Below, piece after piece: positions 1 through 11,279 of a stretch of 64,000 bases of DNA. The stretch covers positions 714,980 to 778,979 of the forward strand of contig MNCI01003306.1 in assembly GCA_015680685.1 (NCBI GenBank), read 5' to 3'. Under the pieces are notes generated by a model. That model was not told the origin of the DNA. It was given only the letters and a program-made list of their open reading frames with translations, and did no database searches. Position numbers and translations under genes: made by a program. The stretch is from Gnetum montanum. Lineage: Eukaryota > Streptophyta > Gnetopsida > Gnetales > Gnetaceae. Each line of letters opens with the position of its first letter. The stretch's first letter is position 1.

Positions 1-481
1 CTGTGTTATATCTCCAGAATCCGTATTAGCCATATCACAACTCAGCCAATGCATTGTGATTCATTTATCCTTGCTAATATAAGATGGTGTTGTGTGTGCA
101 TATGGCAATCATACAACAATGGATTGGATCTGGAGAGAACACTTAGAATGGACTAGTGCTAGAGTAGTTATGCAAGGAACAAGATTGATGGCACAGTTAT
201 GGATGGACAACGGAAAGCAAAATTTTGACATCGGTAGCAACACATCTTCTTTTTCTTATCTCTCTCTCTCTCTTCTCTCTCAGCTGCCAAATAAGGCTGG
301 ATGTCAAATGTGTATAGTGTTCACTTTTGTTATCATGAACACTAATATTTCCATGTATTGTAATGATGATCCGTTCACATGTCACCCATTCACCATTAGT
401 GTCATTTAAGTCAATAATCCCATACCTTCCCAATATTTTGTAAGGAACTCGAGGATGAGTTTTCATTCAGTTATGGGGGTA
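1..481 (+). mobile_element. 3' internal end of an LTR retroelement, with polypurine tract
   Basis: No protein is recognisable here. The last 80 bases or so (400-481) match, in reverse complement, the sequence just inside the 3' LTRs of the minus-strand array further along (for example 34439-34520 and 39931-40010). The stretch ends in the purine tract atgggggta (473-481) directly before the TGATGAG start of the LTR at 482. That is the layout expected of the 3' end of a plus-strand element. A pyrimidine-rich ctct run lies at 264-290. The 5' part of this element is outside the window. Confidence 0.6.
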
Positions 482-1068
482 TGATGAGCCGCGATATTGC
501 GATCGTGTACACGATATCGCGTCTGCCCCCACGATATCACGGCCTACCACAATGTCTATAAATAAGAGGTGGCTTTCCTTATTCTAGGCACTTAGCCTTA
601 GACCCTTAGCTAAACTCTTGCAATTTTACCATTCCAGAGTTAGAATAATTTCCATGTGCTCGCAGTAGAAGTCTTAAAGTGAACGGATCTTTATTCGAGC
701 AATTTGTACTTGAGCACACATTTTTGTACAACAATAAAGACGAACTTTTTGATAAACCTTGCAGCATATGGACTAAGCTAAATAGTAATTAATTATTGTT
801 GAATGTTTAAATGTTTTCCTAGTTAATTAATCTTTCTCAACCCTTGACTCCTAGTTAAGTGCACTTAGTACGACCGCTTCAAGCATGTGTGTAGCGCTTG
901 GTAACTCAGTAACGATTAGCGTTTGGTAATCCCAGNAAAAACAACGATTGATTAACCTTAAGTGTTCCATTAAGGTGCGTAAGCACTTAGTCCTTGGAGT
1001 TCGACTAGATCGCGCGTGAGATGCTCGTATTCGTATGGTTAAGTGTAGGGGTACCTCGCCACTCATCA
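482..1068 (+). repeat. LTR1, 3' long terminal repeat, plus orientation
   Basis: It begins TGATGAG and ends CTCATCA, the same short inverted ends as the LTRs at 33567, 40653, 56197 and 57131. A TATA box (tataaata) sits near 556-563. Downstream is a transcript-end signal (aataaagacgaac, about 733) followed by cttgcagcata, a block found in all LTRs of this family. At 587 bp it is shorter than the roughly 870-900 bp of the others, mostly because the region before the TATA box differs. A single N at 936 marks an assembly uncertainty. The sequence after 1068 belongs to a different, antisense retroelement family, so this element sits in or next to that one. Confidence 0.75.
490..521. repeat. Near-perfect palindrome in the U3 region of LTR1
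   Basis: The core atcgtgtacacgat is a perfect 14-base palindrome. The outer arms cgcgatat (490-497) and atatcgcg (514-521) continue the symmetry, broken only by three unpaired bases (tgc, 498-500). It lies upstream of the TATA box and has no counterpart in the other LTRs of the window. Confidence 0.8.
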
Positions 1069-2060
1069 GTCTCCAAATCAAAATTTCCAAGAAATAACAC
1101 CAATCAAAGAAGTGATGCCACAAAACCAAGGGCAACACAAATAACTCAAACAAGGAAACACAGCACACAAAAGATCCGCAACCATGGCCGAGGCACAAGA
1201 GGTAGTCAAAATAATGACCACAACAATTTGCTCTTGGGATGGCACACATGGCCTCAAAATCCATCCTCAACAATCCCAACAAGAAGTCATCACACTGCAT
1301 AAAGCACAAAGCCTTGCATTATGAACGCTAGACTCGAGGAAGAGACACGTATGCAGAATTTGAAAATGTAGCTAAGGAAGACATGCCTACACAACTAGAC
1401 AAACATACAATCACAAACATGAGCATACGAAGTCTACTAGCGACGATCTTGATCCACCCAAAACAAGGCTCACTGTGAGCACATGTCTAAAGGCCCTCCA
1501 TCCTAAGGTACCTAGGAACCATCATGTCCCAATTTGTAATTCCCATACTCACTATATACAGGATGAGTGGGAGTGCAAGGATACCACATCCTACACAATT
1601 CAATCAATGCCATGTCAATACATGTCATTTGGGTGGAGACCAAAGTGAAGACTAGGTCCAATTCATCCCAGATAAATCACTAGAGACCAAAGGTAGGAGC
1701 TCCTCGAGCAACAACAATTTACATGTTGCCAGTAGAACTCTCCTTTGTCATATCAAATAAAACCACAATAGGTCCAACTAAAAGTGAACTAATGGAGGAC
1801 ACTACCACAACACGATCATATACATCCTTTAGGAGAACAACATATATCAGTTGCTCACAATGTAACATTGGCACCATAATGAAGAGCTTAAGAATCTTAC
1901 CATAAGGCAACTCTTTAAAGAACACATAAGAATATGATCCTATATCACCTAAGATATCTATCCAAAAGAACCATAAATAGAAAAACCTCGATGGTATAAC
2001 ACAACCAAAGGGCACACATGGAAGACGGGAATGCTTACTAATATAGAAAAGATGAAAAGT
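1069..2060 (-). mobile_element. Antisense fragment of the non-coding retroelement family seen at 26.1-27.1 kb
   Basis: Read on the minus strand, this matches the plus-strand interval of about 26125-27060 block by block. Shared blocks include ttgtgagcaactgat, gagagttctactggcaac, gagtatggga and cctaggtacc, plus a match to gtggcatcactattttgattgg. The longest open frame (851-1309, minus) crosses into LTR1, contains an N and resembles no protein, so I treat the region as non-coding retroelement interior. No LTR or primer site of this family is visible at either edge, so it is a truncated copy. Confidence 0.65.
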
Positions 2061-2170
2061 TTCAAACAATAGAATGAAAGTCATAATGTACCCTATAGTA
2101 ATAATATAATTACCAAGTAAATAGATACACCCTAATATATATAGTCTAATTAGAACTTTATAACTTAGCA

Positions 2171-2237
2171 TTGCCCACTAGAATCAAACCTATGACTTGG
2201 AGTTTTCAGGTCAAGAGTCTTACCAGTAGGCTAACAC
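2171..2237 (-). other. tRNA-like sequence (possible SINE head)
   Basis: On the minus strand, ttagcctactggtaagac resembles a pol III A box and ggtttgattct (2180-2190) a B box, about 40 bases apart as in a tRNA. The implied acceptor stem does not pair well, so this is not a functional tRNA gene. Many plant SINEs start with such a tRNA-derived head, but I cannot delimit a SINE body or tail. Confidence 0.4.
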
Positions 2238-2399
2238 CTTATTGTTTTGTTGAGTTAATATTTAACTTTTGTTATACAAAAGTAATGTTTGTATAGTAGA
2301 TCCTTTGGGTCTTTAGACACCATAAAGCCTTAGTTTAAATATTATTTTACATTTTGCATGATTAAAGCAAAATTAATGTCTTAAATATTTCACCTTAAA

Positions 2400-2465
2400 A
2401 GTTGACCTATAATTGTAGTGTAATATTGTATTTAGCATAACACCCTTCATGGTCTATAATGTTTC
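2400..2465. repeat. Dispersed repeat, copy 1 (copy 2 near 6103-6168)
   Basis: Blocks such as actgtagtgtaa / attgtagtgtaa, gtatttaccatggcacc / gtatttagcataacacc and cttcatggtctat occur in the same order here and at about 6103-6168. It is a short diverged duplicate of unknown origin and has no coding potential. Confidence 0.55.
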
Positions 2466-2490
2466 GCCTAATTGTGTTGAGACTATGAAT

Positions 2491-2582
2491 GTTTGATAGC
2501 TTAGTGGTAGAGCCTCCTTTCTAATATGCAAATGATTGTAAGTTTGAATCTCACTACACTCAAACAACCTTTTAAAAAAAAA
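2491..2582 (+). other. tRNA-derived pseudogene or SINE head with A-rich tail
   Basis: The ends gtttga (2491-2496) and tcaaac (2560-2565) pair as an acceptor stem. An A box (tagcttagtggtagagc, 2497-2513) and a B box (agtttgaatctc, 2541-2552) lie at tRNA spacing. An A-run (about 2573-2582) follows, as expected for a retroposed tRNA or a tRNA-derived SINE. The anticodon arm does not fold convincingly, so I do not call it a functional tRNA. Confidence 0.45.
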
Positions 2583-2638
2583 GCCTCAAAATCCACCTTT
2601 TGTGAGCCTTTGTTGTTGATTAATATTTTCAAAATCAT

Positions 2639-3169
2639 GGTACCATAAAACATTGAACAAGCATGCTTTGATTATTGAAACTAAATTAAACATACTTATA
2701 CCAGCCCAGGTGATTAAAAAAAACATTATTTTAATGGAGTCATCTTTCCTCTTGAGAAATGTCAGGAAAAGTTAAAAAATGATGCAGCCTTATTGAAACT
2801 AATTATATGTCTCTTGGTACCATAAAACATTGAACAAGCATGCTTTGATTATTGAAACTAAATTAAACATACTTATACCAGCCCAGGTGATTAAAAAAAA
2901 CATTATTTTAATGGAGTCATCTTTCCTCTTGAGAAATGTCAGGAAAAGTTAAAAAATGATGCAGCCTTATTGAAACTAATTATATGTCTCTTGGTACCAT
3001 AAAACATTGAACAAGCATGCTTTGATTATTGAAACTAAATTAAACATACTTATACCAGCCCAGGTGATTAAAAAAAACATTATTTTAATGGAGTCATCTT
3101 TCCTCTTGAGAAATGTCAGGAAAAGTTAAAAAATGATGCAGCCTTATTGAAACTAATTATATGTCTCTT
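2639..3169. repeat. Tandem triplicate, 177-bp unit, copies identical by eye
   Basis: Three head-to-tail copies start at 2639, 2816 and 2993. I find no difference between them. Each starts ggtaccataaaacattg and ends aattatatgtctctt. No open frame or known element is recognisable in the unit. Identity this high means either a very recent expansion or an assembly artefact. Confidence 0.9.
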
Positions 3170-3210
3170 GCGGATGCAGCCTTATTGAAACTAATTATAT
3201 GTCTCTTGCG
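3135..3210. repeat. 38-bp tandem duplication at the end of the 177-bp array
   Basis: The block starting gatgcagccttattgaaac occurs at 3135 and again at 3173, with the joint sequence cttgcg repeated. It reuses the tail of the third 177-bp unit. It therefore arose after that array and runs up to about 40 bases from the tRNA-Gly gene. Confidence 0.85.
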
Positions 3211-3242
3211 GATGTTGTTTCCTCGTGGATTCCAGAGGAATT

Positions 3243-3247
3243 AAAAA
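3243..3247 (-). terminator. RNA polymerase III terminator of the tRNA-Gly gene
   Basis: On the minus strand a run of five T follows the tRNA 3' end after three bases. This is the usual length and spacing for pol III termination in plants. Confidence 0.75.
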
Positions 3248-3250
3248 TGA

Positions 3251-3322
3251 TGCGTTTGCCGGGAGTCGAACCCGGGTCTATTGCTTGGAAGGCAATTATC
3301 CTAACCGTTGGACTACAAACGC
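3251..3322 (-). tRNA. tRNA-Gly (anticodon UCC)
   Basis: The 72-base minus-strand sequence folds as a complete cloverleaf. The acceptor stem GCGTTTG/CAAACGC is fully paired, followed by discriminator A. The D arm contains the A box tagtccaacggttagga. The anticodon stem ATTGC/GCAAT carries the loop CTTCCAA, giving anticodon UCC. The T arm CCGGGTTCGACTCCCGG carries the B box. CCA is not encoded, as normal for a nuclear gene. The T-run at 3243-3247 ends transcription. It closely matches the plant nuclear tRNA-Gly(UCC) I remember. The fifth base pair is U-A where I recall C-G, changed on both sides so that pairing is kept, which argues for function. Confidence 0.95.
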
Positions 3323-3599
3323 GTTCACGGCAATAGAAACATTCAACCAAATACCAATGGGTTAAAAACTTTCCTTGAAATAAATTTACATGCGCATTTA
3401 ACGTCACGTGTAACATAGAAATGATACTATTTTCTAGGAAAATGCAATGGGTGGTTCGACTTGAGGCTTGTTTATCTCAGAGGAGGCCTTTTCAAGAATT
3501 TAATTTATTCACAGAAAAAAGAGTATTAAATTTCATAGATGCAGGTATAAAGGATTATCATTTAGAGTCACAATGCTTATTTTACTAGGCATGGATAGG

Positions 3600-3990
3600 A
3601 TCTTGAGAGAGTTGGTAGATGACTGACAGCCCAACCTTGTTAAATGGGTTCAAGAGTGGCCCTAAGCTTGAAAGGGTCACTAGATGATTCACAGCTTAAC
3701 CTCTTCAAATGTGTTTAAGGCGGACCCAAGCCCAAAAGGGTCTATTGCTTAACCTCTTCGAATGGGTTTGAGGCTGTCCCAAGCTCAAATTTAGTTCTTC
3801 ACTGTATGAAACAAGTACTTTACCATCACTCTAAATGATAGTCTTCGGCCCAGTACATGACTGACAGCTTAACCTCTTCAAATGGGTTCAAAGCTGGCTA
3901 AAGCTGGCTCAAAACTCAAACCTAGTGCTTCATTGTATGAAACGAGCACTTTACCATCACTCTAAATGACCATCCCTATCAATAACAAAA
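3600..3990. repeat. Degenerate tandem repeat region
   Basis: A motif like gcttaacctcttcaaatggg followed by ttcaaagctggc/ccaagc recurs about four times (near 3630, 3695, 3750 and 3870). The block tactttaccatcactctaaatga occurs twice (near 3818 and 3950), each time after tgtatgaaac. The copies have diverged, unlike the exact duplications nearby. No gene is visible in it. Confidence 0.7.
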
Positions 3991-4086
3991 AAGAATTCAT
4001 TAACAAATCTGATTCTGTTAGAATAAGGGTAAAATGGAAAGAATTCATTCACAGATTTGATTCTGTTAGAATAAGCCTAAAATGAG
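3991..4086. repeat. 48-bp tandem duplication
   Basis: The block starting aagaattcatt and containing gattctgttagaataag occurs at 3991 and 4039 with a few differences. It is not coding. Confidence 0.8.
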
Positions 4087-4672
4087 GATGATGTGAAGCT
4101 AAAGATGAAAATAGACTGCCAATAACGTCAGTTCGGTCTGCAAGTTGAAAATCTATTATTGTGATTGACGGCAGGGCTTATCTTTTTGTTAGAATCAATT
4201 TCGTTTTTTGTCTCCTCATCCACATTTCGATCTGCAAGAACAAAACTTCGACGCAACTCCATTGGTTCATCAAAGCAACTCCACAGAACTGTAATCATAA
4301 AAAGGAAAATATCTTTTCGGGGTCCGACACCCCCCATAAAAAGGAAAATGGACAGGGAGGCGATGATATTACATTATTAATATAAACCTGATAAACTAGC
4401 ATCTTGATTGATAATTGCTGGTTTGTCAATAAACTGGTTTCAGAGCAGCAACAAGGTCAGTTTCTACCAGTAACAAGGCATCGCAGTTAACAATAAAAAT
4501 CTGAGAAATTACACAGGTCTGAAGTTGTTCCACTGGATACCTTAATAAAATAAGAAAAACTAGATAAACAATGGATTGAAGAACATGAAATTCTTTTATG
4601 GAAAAGGAAACATTTTCCAAGTTAGGATCATCGACACAACACATGCAATAATCAGGTAACTCTTAGTATTTA

Positions 4673-4740
4673 ACTTATAAATTGAATCTTTGTGTCAATT
4701 CGCATGACTTATAAATTGAATCTTTGTGTCAATTCGCATG
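4673..4740. repeat. 34-bp exact tandem duplication
   Basis: The unit acttataaattgaatctttg... ending cgcatg occurs at 4673 and 4707 without differences. Confidence 0.9.
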
Positions 4741-4790
4741 AGAAATGTCACTTAGGTATCAAAACTATTCCTAAGTGCCGGTTTCCAGGT

Positions 4791-4856
4791 CCAACTTGAA
4801 CAATGTGATAGGCTATAGATTCTCCAACTTTAACAATGTGATAGGCTATAGATTCT
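4791..4856. repeat. 33-bp tandem duplication
   Basis: The unit ccaacttgaacaatgtgata... ending tagattct occurs at 4791 and 4824 with one difference (ttgaac/tttaac). Confidence 0.85.
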
Positions 4857-6421
4857 TTCTTCTTTCTTAAAGAATAAGAATTTGAAAATCAAAATTATTT
4901 CAGTGCCAAATTCCATGATACTTGGTAAAATGCTACTAATTCTTTTTCATACTTCGAATGTCTAACAATTTGCCAAATAAAGCAAAAAGCAAGTTTAAAA
5001 ATCTTTTATAGTGTGCAATGTTAGTCTATTAAAGAAAACACCAGAATATCAAGTTTAATACTTATATATGTTAAAGATGCAAATGTTAGGATGGATGGGG
5101 CAAAGATGCAAACGTTAAGATAGATGTTACCATGTGACTTAAAAAGATTAAATTAACTCTTTTATCATAAAAAGTTTCAGAGTAAAACCTATAAATAGGA
5201 TGATTAAAGAAAGTTGTATCAAATGGTAGCACCCATAAATGAGATAATTAAAAAAAGTTATCCAATGGTTTACCATGTGTTAAGAAGTCCTGGCTAGAAA
5301 AAAGTGCTCTATTAATCGATGAGAAACAAGAAAGAGATAAACTTAAACATACATTAGATCCAAAATTTAGGTTTTAATGCTTATTTCACTTTAATAAAAG
5401 TGAATGGCAAAAAGGATATAATATAGCCATCACCATATATTAAGCTTGAACACTTTCGGACGAAAACAAGCAAAGCTGTCCAATACAAAATGTTACAAGT
5501 TTAATGTAAGGAAGGCTACAAGATTGAAATCATGCCATCAGTAACTTTTCAAATTAATGCATTCATTGCAGATTAGATTCTTCAACAATAAATTGAAAAC
5601 CTTGTAAGATTGAACTGATACTGTCAATAATTCTTAATATGGATACATTTGTAAACGCTGAATTAAGATAAATTCATCAACACTGAATTGATCTTGAAAT
5701 TTTCGAAAAGCACCTCCAATATTAAGATCACGAACTCCATCATCGCCTAGGACAGTTGATTTTAACTTATTCAACGATTCCATATGCCAAATTATTTAAA
5801 CTGTCAATTTGGTGATTAAAATCAAAACCAAAAGAGCAATTGCCAAGATCATTAAAAACTCAATTATCCAAACGAACAAATTACCTCACTTTAACAAAAG
5901 ACTAGCAATTTCTTTTCCTACTTGGAATATGTTCCTACAATTATTATGTGAGCAAACTCTGCCTTAAATGAAGCGACAGTCTGCAAACCAATGCAAAGCT
6001 GTCCAATAAATCAGGTGATTCATCTTACAGCGTTCACTGCACACCCTAATACCATTACTAAAGCAAAAATTGATTTGTCTTACTAAAAATCTTGTGACTC
6101 AAAACCTGACACGTAACTGTAGTGTAACACCGTATTTACCATGGCACCTTCATGGTCTATTATAATATTACCAGATATCAAGAAAAGTTTCTACAATAAC
6201 TTTGTTATTTTTTGTCCAAGAGGTCTCAATTTTGATTGTATGTAACAAACTTACTTTCAGAGAACAGAATGCGGAAAAAAGGCATCTCTAAATATAACTT
6301 GATGACAAATTCAGTTGTGGGCGTTATAAAACAAATCCAGGCAGCAAAAAGTACAAGATAGTTATCATTTAGTATCCAAATTATTTAAACCCAGATACAA
6401 ATTGATCCTCCCATTACGCAT
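4857..6421. other. AT-rich 3' flank of the SPEAR/TIE gene; no gene seen
   Basis: No open frame of note, RNA gene or clear mobile element is visible. It probably includes the 3' untranslated region of the minus-strand gene that ends at 6422. I cannot pick a polyadenylation site with confidence. Copy 2 of the dispersed repeat lies at about 6103-6168. Confidence 0.5.
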
Positions 6422-9400
6422 TCATAGTGACAATGTCAGATCCAAATCAGCATGTGTTAGTCTATTGCTAGAATGATAGACACAGCTTGTGATATCTTTA
6501 TCATTTGGTTCATGGCATATAAATTTGTATAGTGGAGCACTGCAATCCTTTTCTACTCTGCTGCTTGAGCTATGCTTAAGCAACCCCTCAAATTGATACA
6601 CTACTGGACTTCCTGTCTCTGAACCTACATCCTGAGCAAATTCACCATTTAATAAAAAGGGGATCATTAAAATACTAAAGTAAATATTTCTCTATTTGTT
6701 TACCAGCACAGTTGCAATCAAAGAAAATTAATACCGAAATACTGTTCTCACATGCTTAATCCGGAAAACCCAAAGAGACACATGAAAGATGTCCATGTTA
6801 TCACATTGAATACCTTCTGCAAAACTAGAGTATAAATTTTAGACTAATTTATAATATGCTGGAAAATATATACCTGGTGCAAAGGAATCAATAAACCATT
6901 TCCGTGACCATCAGAACTAGTAGAGTGCTTTCCATCAGAAATAGCAGGTTGTTGCCTTAATTTTGTGCTTGATTGACCACTGAAAGAAGGGAACAATCCT
7001 AGACTTAAAAAGTCTCCGCAAGGCTCTTTTTCTTGGGATGAAATATCATTCTCATTCGATGCTCTCCAGTTTAGCTGAAACACTGGCTGCATGGATCCTG
7101 TACTTGAGCAGCAATCTTTTGCAGGTCCATGCCCTAAACTGGAAGCCCTTAGTGTAGCTGCATAACCACTGTCAAAAGATACAATGTCAGAAAGATTCAT
7201 GCTGCTTCCTGAAGTCATTGTTAAGCTAGTTTGCCATTGGCCTTTTCTCTGAATGGACAACGGTGAAGATAACGGTATACTCCTGTCAAGTACAGAAAAA
7301 TGGGTACCCTATAATGGGGCTTTTAATTATATTTACCGAAAACAATCGAAGAACAAGCTAGCTTTTGTGCTACGTCAAAATGTTGAGATTAGGTACCAAA
7401 TGTTCAAAATATAAGTTGCCTAGTGATAGTGTTCACTTTCCAGTAAAATTCAATGTGTTCAAAATGTTAAATTTATTGCTATTTTTGTGTCCAAACAAGA
7501 ATTTGTATACCTTAAAATAGCTGATGCATCAGTATCAAAAAGCTCCAGCCTAGATAGTTTTGGCTGTATTGTGTCTTCTTGAGAAAACAGAGAAAACCTT
7601 TTTCTCTTTGGCATCTGTTTGAAAAGAGACATATCAGTAACTGTAGCGTGTTTAAAGAATCAAAGGAAACAATTTCCTTGTTGCTAGGGCTAACAGTGAA
7701 AGCAGCAATTAACAACAAGAATACAACGATTAACAACTCTCCAATAAAATTGTCATAACGTTATAACAGGAATAAAAATGCAAATCATCTTTTGAAGGAC
7801 CGTTTGTAAAATCAGCAAGCAATCTAATTATTCCTACGACAATATTAGGTATGGAAAGACAAAAAATTCTCCTCGTAATAAACCTGCCTAATGTGCTCTT
7901 ATAAATCATTATAGAATGTACATTTAGATTCCTAAATCAATCAAGGAAAGGTTTACTGCTTGGATCACACCTATGCTAAACTTCACTTATCTTTACACGT
8001 TTCAAGCTTACTCCTGTTCCTGCATGTTCACATTTTTCAGAGGACTTGTACATGGATAAAAGCAGATGTTGGACACGTGATCAAGGCCAACATCTAATGT
8101 CCCAACCAACAAAGAAGGAATATGGAAGACCAAAAATCTAAATAGACCAGTATATTGACAGAAGATGCTAAAGCGATATATGGTAAGGGTATTCTAAACT
8201 TCATCAACGCAACTAGGACTCTACGGGGTAAAAGCCAGACAAGTCAATGTGATTGATGTATCAATTTCCCAGCTTCATTTGTGTGCATTCAAATTTTTAC
8301 GTTATCTAAAAAGATAATGACTGGTCAAACATTTCTTGTGCCTTTTAGAAATTATTCAGCATTACAGTCCAGGACATTAGTACGTATCTTTCAATTCAAG
8401 CCTTAATGAATTTACAGCATGCATTGTGAGATAGATGTACAAAGACTTAAATAAAAGATTGATTTCCATGTTCCAACTAAATAAAATAGGATGGCCTCTG
8501 TGATGATGCAAGATCCACATTGATGAACTGTGACAACATTCACAAGTTATGGACGCAACATTGTTAAGTAAGCTTTCTCAAATTTCTCCATATTGGTTAA
8601 TAATGTACGTAAGTACAAATTATGCAAGATATCATAAGAAAATTCAAAGCAAAATTCAAACTTCTAGCCATTTATGGTGAACCGACATATACAAGAAGTA
8701 ATCATTGTACACAGCGATATAAACCACATCTCAACACACAGTCAGTCGTCTTAAAATCTATTACAGTACTTATTTGCAGCAAGAGAATCTCTCTGTGACA
8801 ATATATTCATTACATGTAATCATCATTACAAAATACAAGATCTCTTCTACTGCAATTGTGAAATCCAATACCCACAAGATCAACCAGTGAATCCTTGCAA
8901 CAGCTTGGCTATGGAATAAAATTCTAGTCTAACTGCCAGAAAAGACTCCTTTTTTAAATCTTTTGATTTTTCGGTATTTCTATCTTCTCAGATTTGATGT
9001 TTAATTCTGGAAGTTTTAAACTTGCTTAATAACAGTCAATACAAACTAGTCTCCATTCTCATGGATTGTGTTTTGTTTCTGTCTAAAGTTTGGTTGGTCA
9101 TGAAAAGGCTGAATATGTGAAGTTTTTTAAGAAGTAACGTAGAGTTAATTTCTCTAGACAATATTCAACAAAAAGCAAAACCACATGATGGAATTATCTG
9201 TATTGTGCTGCTTTGAAAAAGCAAAACCAAATCCTGGAAACATTTTAACAGATGTCTTTATATCCTGAGCCGAGAATAATACTGCACAGATTAACTCTTT
9301 GAATTTGACCATTAAAACACATAAATAAATTTCAGGTATAAACTTGGTTCTTCGTCCATTGGGAAACAAATACAGAATGCAACGGAAACAAACTGTGAAC

Positions 9401-11279
9401 ATATATGGAACAGCAAGAATCATCTAACGTATATGTAAAAATGTAACATTAAAGAAATCTTTGGGTAAAGTGATTACCGACCGTATCTTCTTCTTGCCAG
9501 CTAGAGTTGCAAGAGTTATTTTGGTTTGAAGGGGGCTCCATTTGCATCATACCACATGATGCTATATTTGTCTGGAATAAAAACCAGAGCGTAAGCCGCA
9601 TATATCAATCCTCCAATAAGGGTAGCTAATAAAGACAAAAAAATTTAAAAAATGAAAAAATATGTTATAGGACAGCTAAATTTTGACAAAGAGCATTCGG
9701 CGTATAGTTGAATGTATCATGTCCTAGCAAACAACGTGCTACTACACAAATCCTAAACTTATCCAAATATGAATGATGACAAAATTTCAGATGAAGAAAT
9801 ACCATAGTAGCCAACAGCCTTAAACATGGGTTACTAAAACTTGGCTTAACGATGACATTAAGGTATTCAATCATTAGTACAAAGTACGACATGCACCAAT
9901 CTCATATGCAGTTTATTAATAAGAATGGACGAAGAAACAGCCAATTCAAAATTATTGCAAAAACCAAAAAATTATGCAACACTGCAACCAGGAGCTTGGG
10001 AAGGGTAGCAGATGCAATGGGCGTTAAAATCCCTTATACTGCAGTGTTTACCCCAAATCCAACAATGGGGGATAATTGGACAGCAAACAAGCTGCGCTGA
10101 AGAATTCTAAAATCTCTGCCTCTATGGAACATCATCAATCATTTAGCAAATAACAATTACCATAACGGGATATACTTTACACATATCATCTTCTTCATCT
10201 TAGCCTTGTTGTAAGACCAAAGAATCGACTATGTAAGTTCTCTTTTGCCATTGCCTGTATCAATAGCTATTGTTTTATGCTTGACACATGTAGCAACTAT
10301 AAGCATGAAGCAACTTTCAGGGTTAATTAACTTTTCTCGTTGCTAAGTGCTAACCTATTCTTCAGGCAGAGCTGACCATCTGAACCCTTAGCAACAAAGT
10401 CTTGACAAAACAAAATTTTACCCAAATTTACATTCCGGAAATCATCATTCCCGCTAAAACTCAGACCCTTAGACCTGTGATCAGTGCAAGTGCTCAAGAG
10501 GGTAAACAAACAATGCTATAGAACAAGAAGCCGAACAATTTCTTTCTAGCCATCCAACCATCAGCCCAAATCGGCATACAAAACAATGTTCAAGGATCTA
10601 AACAATTCTTTCTAGCATAAAACAAGGCACAAGCCTACTGGGGAAACTGCTGCAGAGGGTTCTTCTGTTTTTACTTGGAAAGAAAAGCAAGAAACAACTC
10701 AACAAAGAAACAAGATGAGGGTGAAGGATCCTTTACCATGGAAAATTCTGGAGGGTGTCCAGCAGCAGCAAACCAGTTGGAGGGAGGCAGATGCTGGTGA
10801 TGGCTAAAGGAACTGTGATGTAGCAGCTCAGAGGGGGATGGGGATGCACTGGTTTTAGTGGAGAAAGGCAAAGGCAAGCCCTCAAATCTCTCAGGGGGCC
10901 CCACCACTACACAATCATGTGCTGTGAGGCATGAAGATGGCTCTGCACATGAGGGGGAGGAGGTTCTGGCCACAGAACCCACAGCAGGCAGGCCCCCAAT
11001 TGTAGGAATGAAGAAGGATGAAGATGATGATGATGATCCTGATCCTGAACCTGATCCTGCTGTTGCTTGGCTATGGCTACGGCTATGGTGGTAGTGGTGG
11101 TGGGGATGATTATGCTGCTGCTGAAATAGGGTTTTGAGAACATGGTGAGAATTTCTGTCCAGACCCAGACTGAGGCACTCTTTCTGCTGCTCCTCCATTC
11201 TGAGCTTCTCCAGCTGGGCCACTCCCAGGCCTCTCTGGGGGACCTTCTTTTCTCCATTCTTGGTCTTTCTGGGCCTCAT
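6422..11279 (-). CDS. SPEAR/TIE family (SPOROCYTELESS-like) EAR-motif repressor adaptor, five exons
   Basis: The family comprises nuclear adaptors that link transcription factors such as TCPs to TOPLESS co-repressors. My exon model on the minus strand is 11279-10737, 9571-9478, 7640-7511, 7282-6874 and 6631-6422. It joins in frame to 461 residues, and all introns are GT-AG (1165, 1837, 228 and 241 bp). Residues 13-31 carry the family N-terminal motif (RGLGVAQLEKLR). After it come a histidine-rich run and Gly/Ser runs. Exon 2 encodes a segment containing MEPPSNQ and an EED motif, and exon 3 contains PKRKRFSLF. Three LxLxL-type EAR motifs are visible: LSLGL at 36-40, LSLGL at 348-352, and the C-terminal LDLTLSL. 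The start is set by an in-frame TGA five codons upstream (11292-11294). Exon 3 could instead start at 7614 with exon 2 ending at 9482, giving 451 residues. The family call is strong. The exact exon 2/3 borders are not certain, and an upstream leader intron is possible. Confidence 0.85.

Noticed and set aside
9154-10509. Minus-strand frames inside the introns of the SPEAR/TIE gene (9154-9423, 9665-9892, 10327-10509)
   Set aside because: They have no domain or splice signals that would join them in frame. The exon at 9571-9478 with good AG/GT borders explains the region better.
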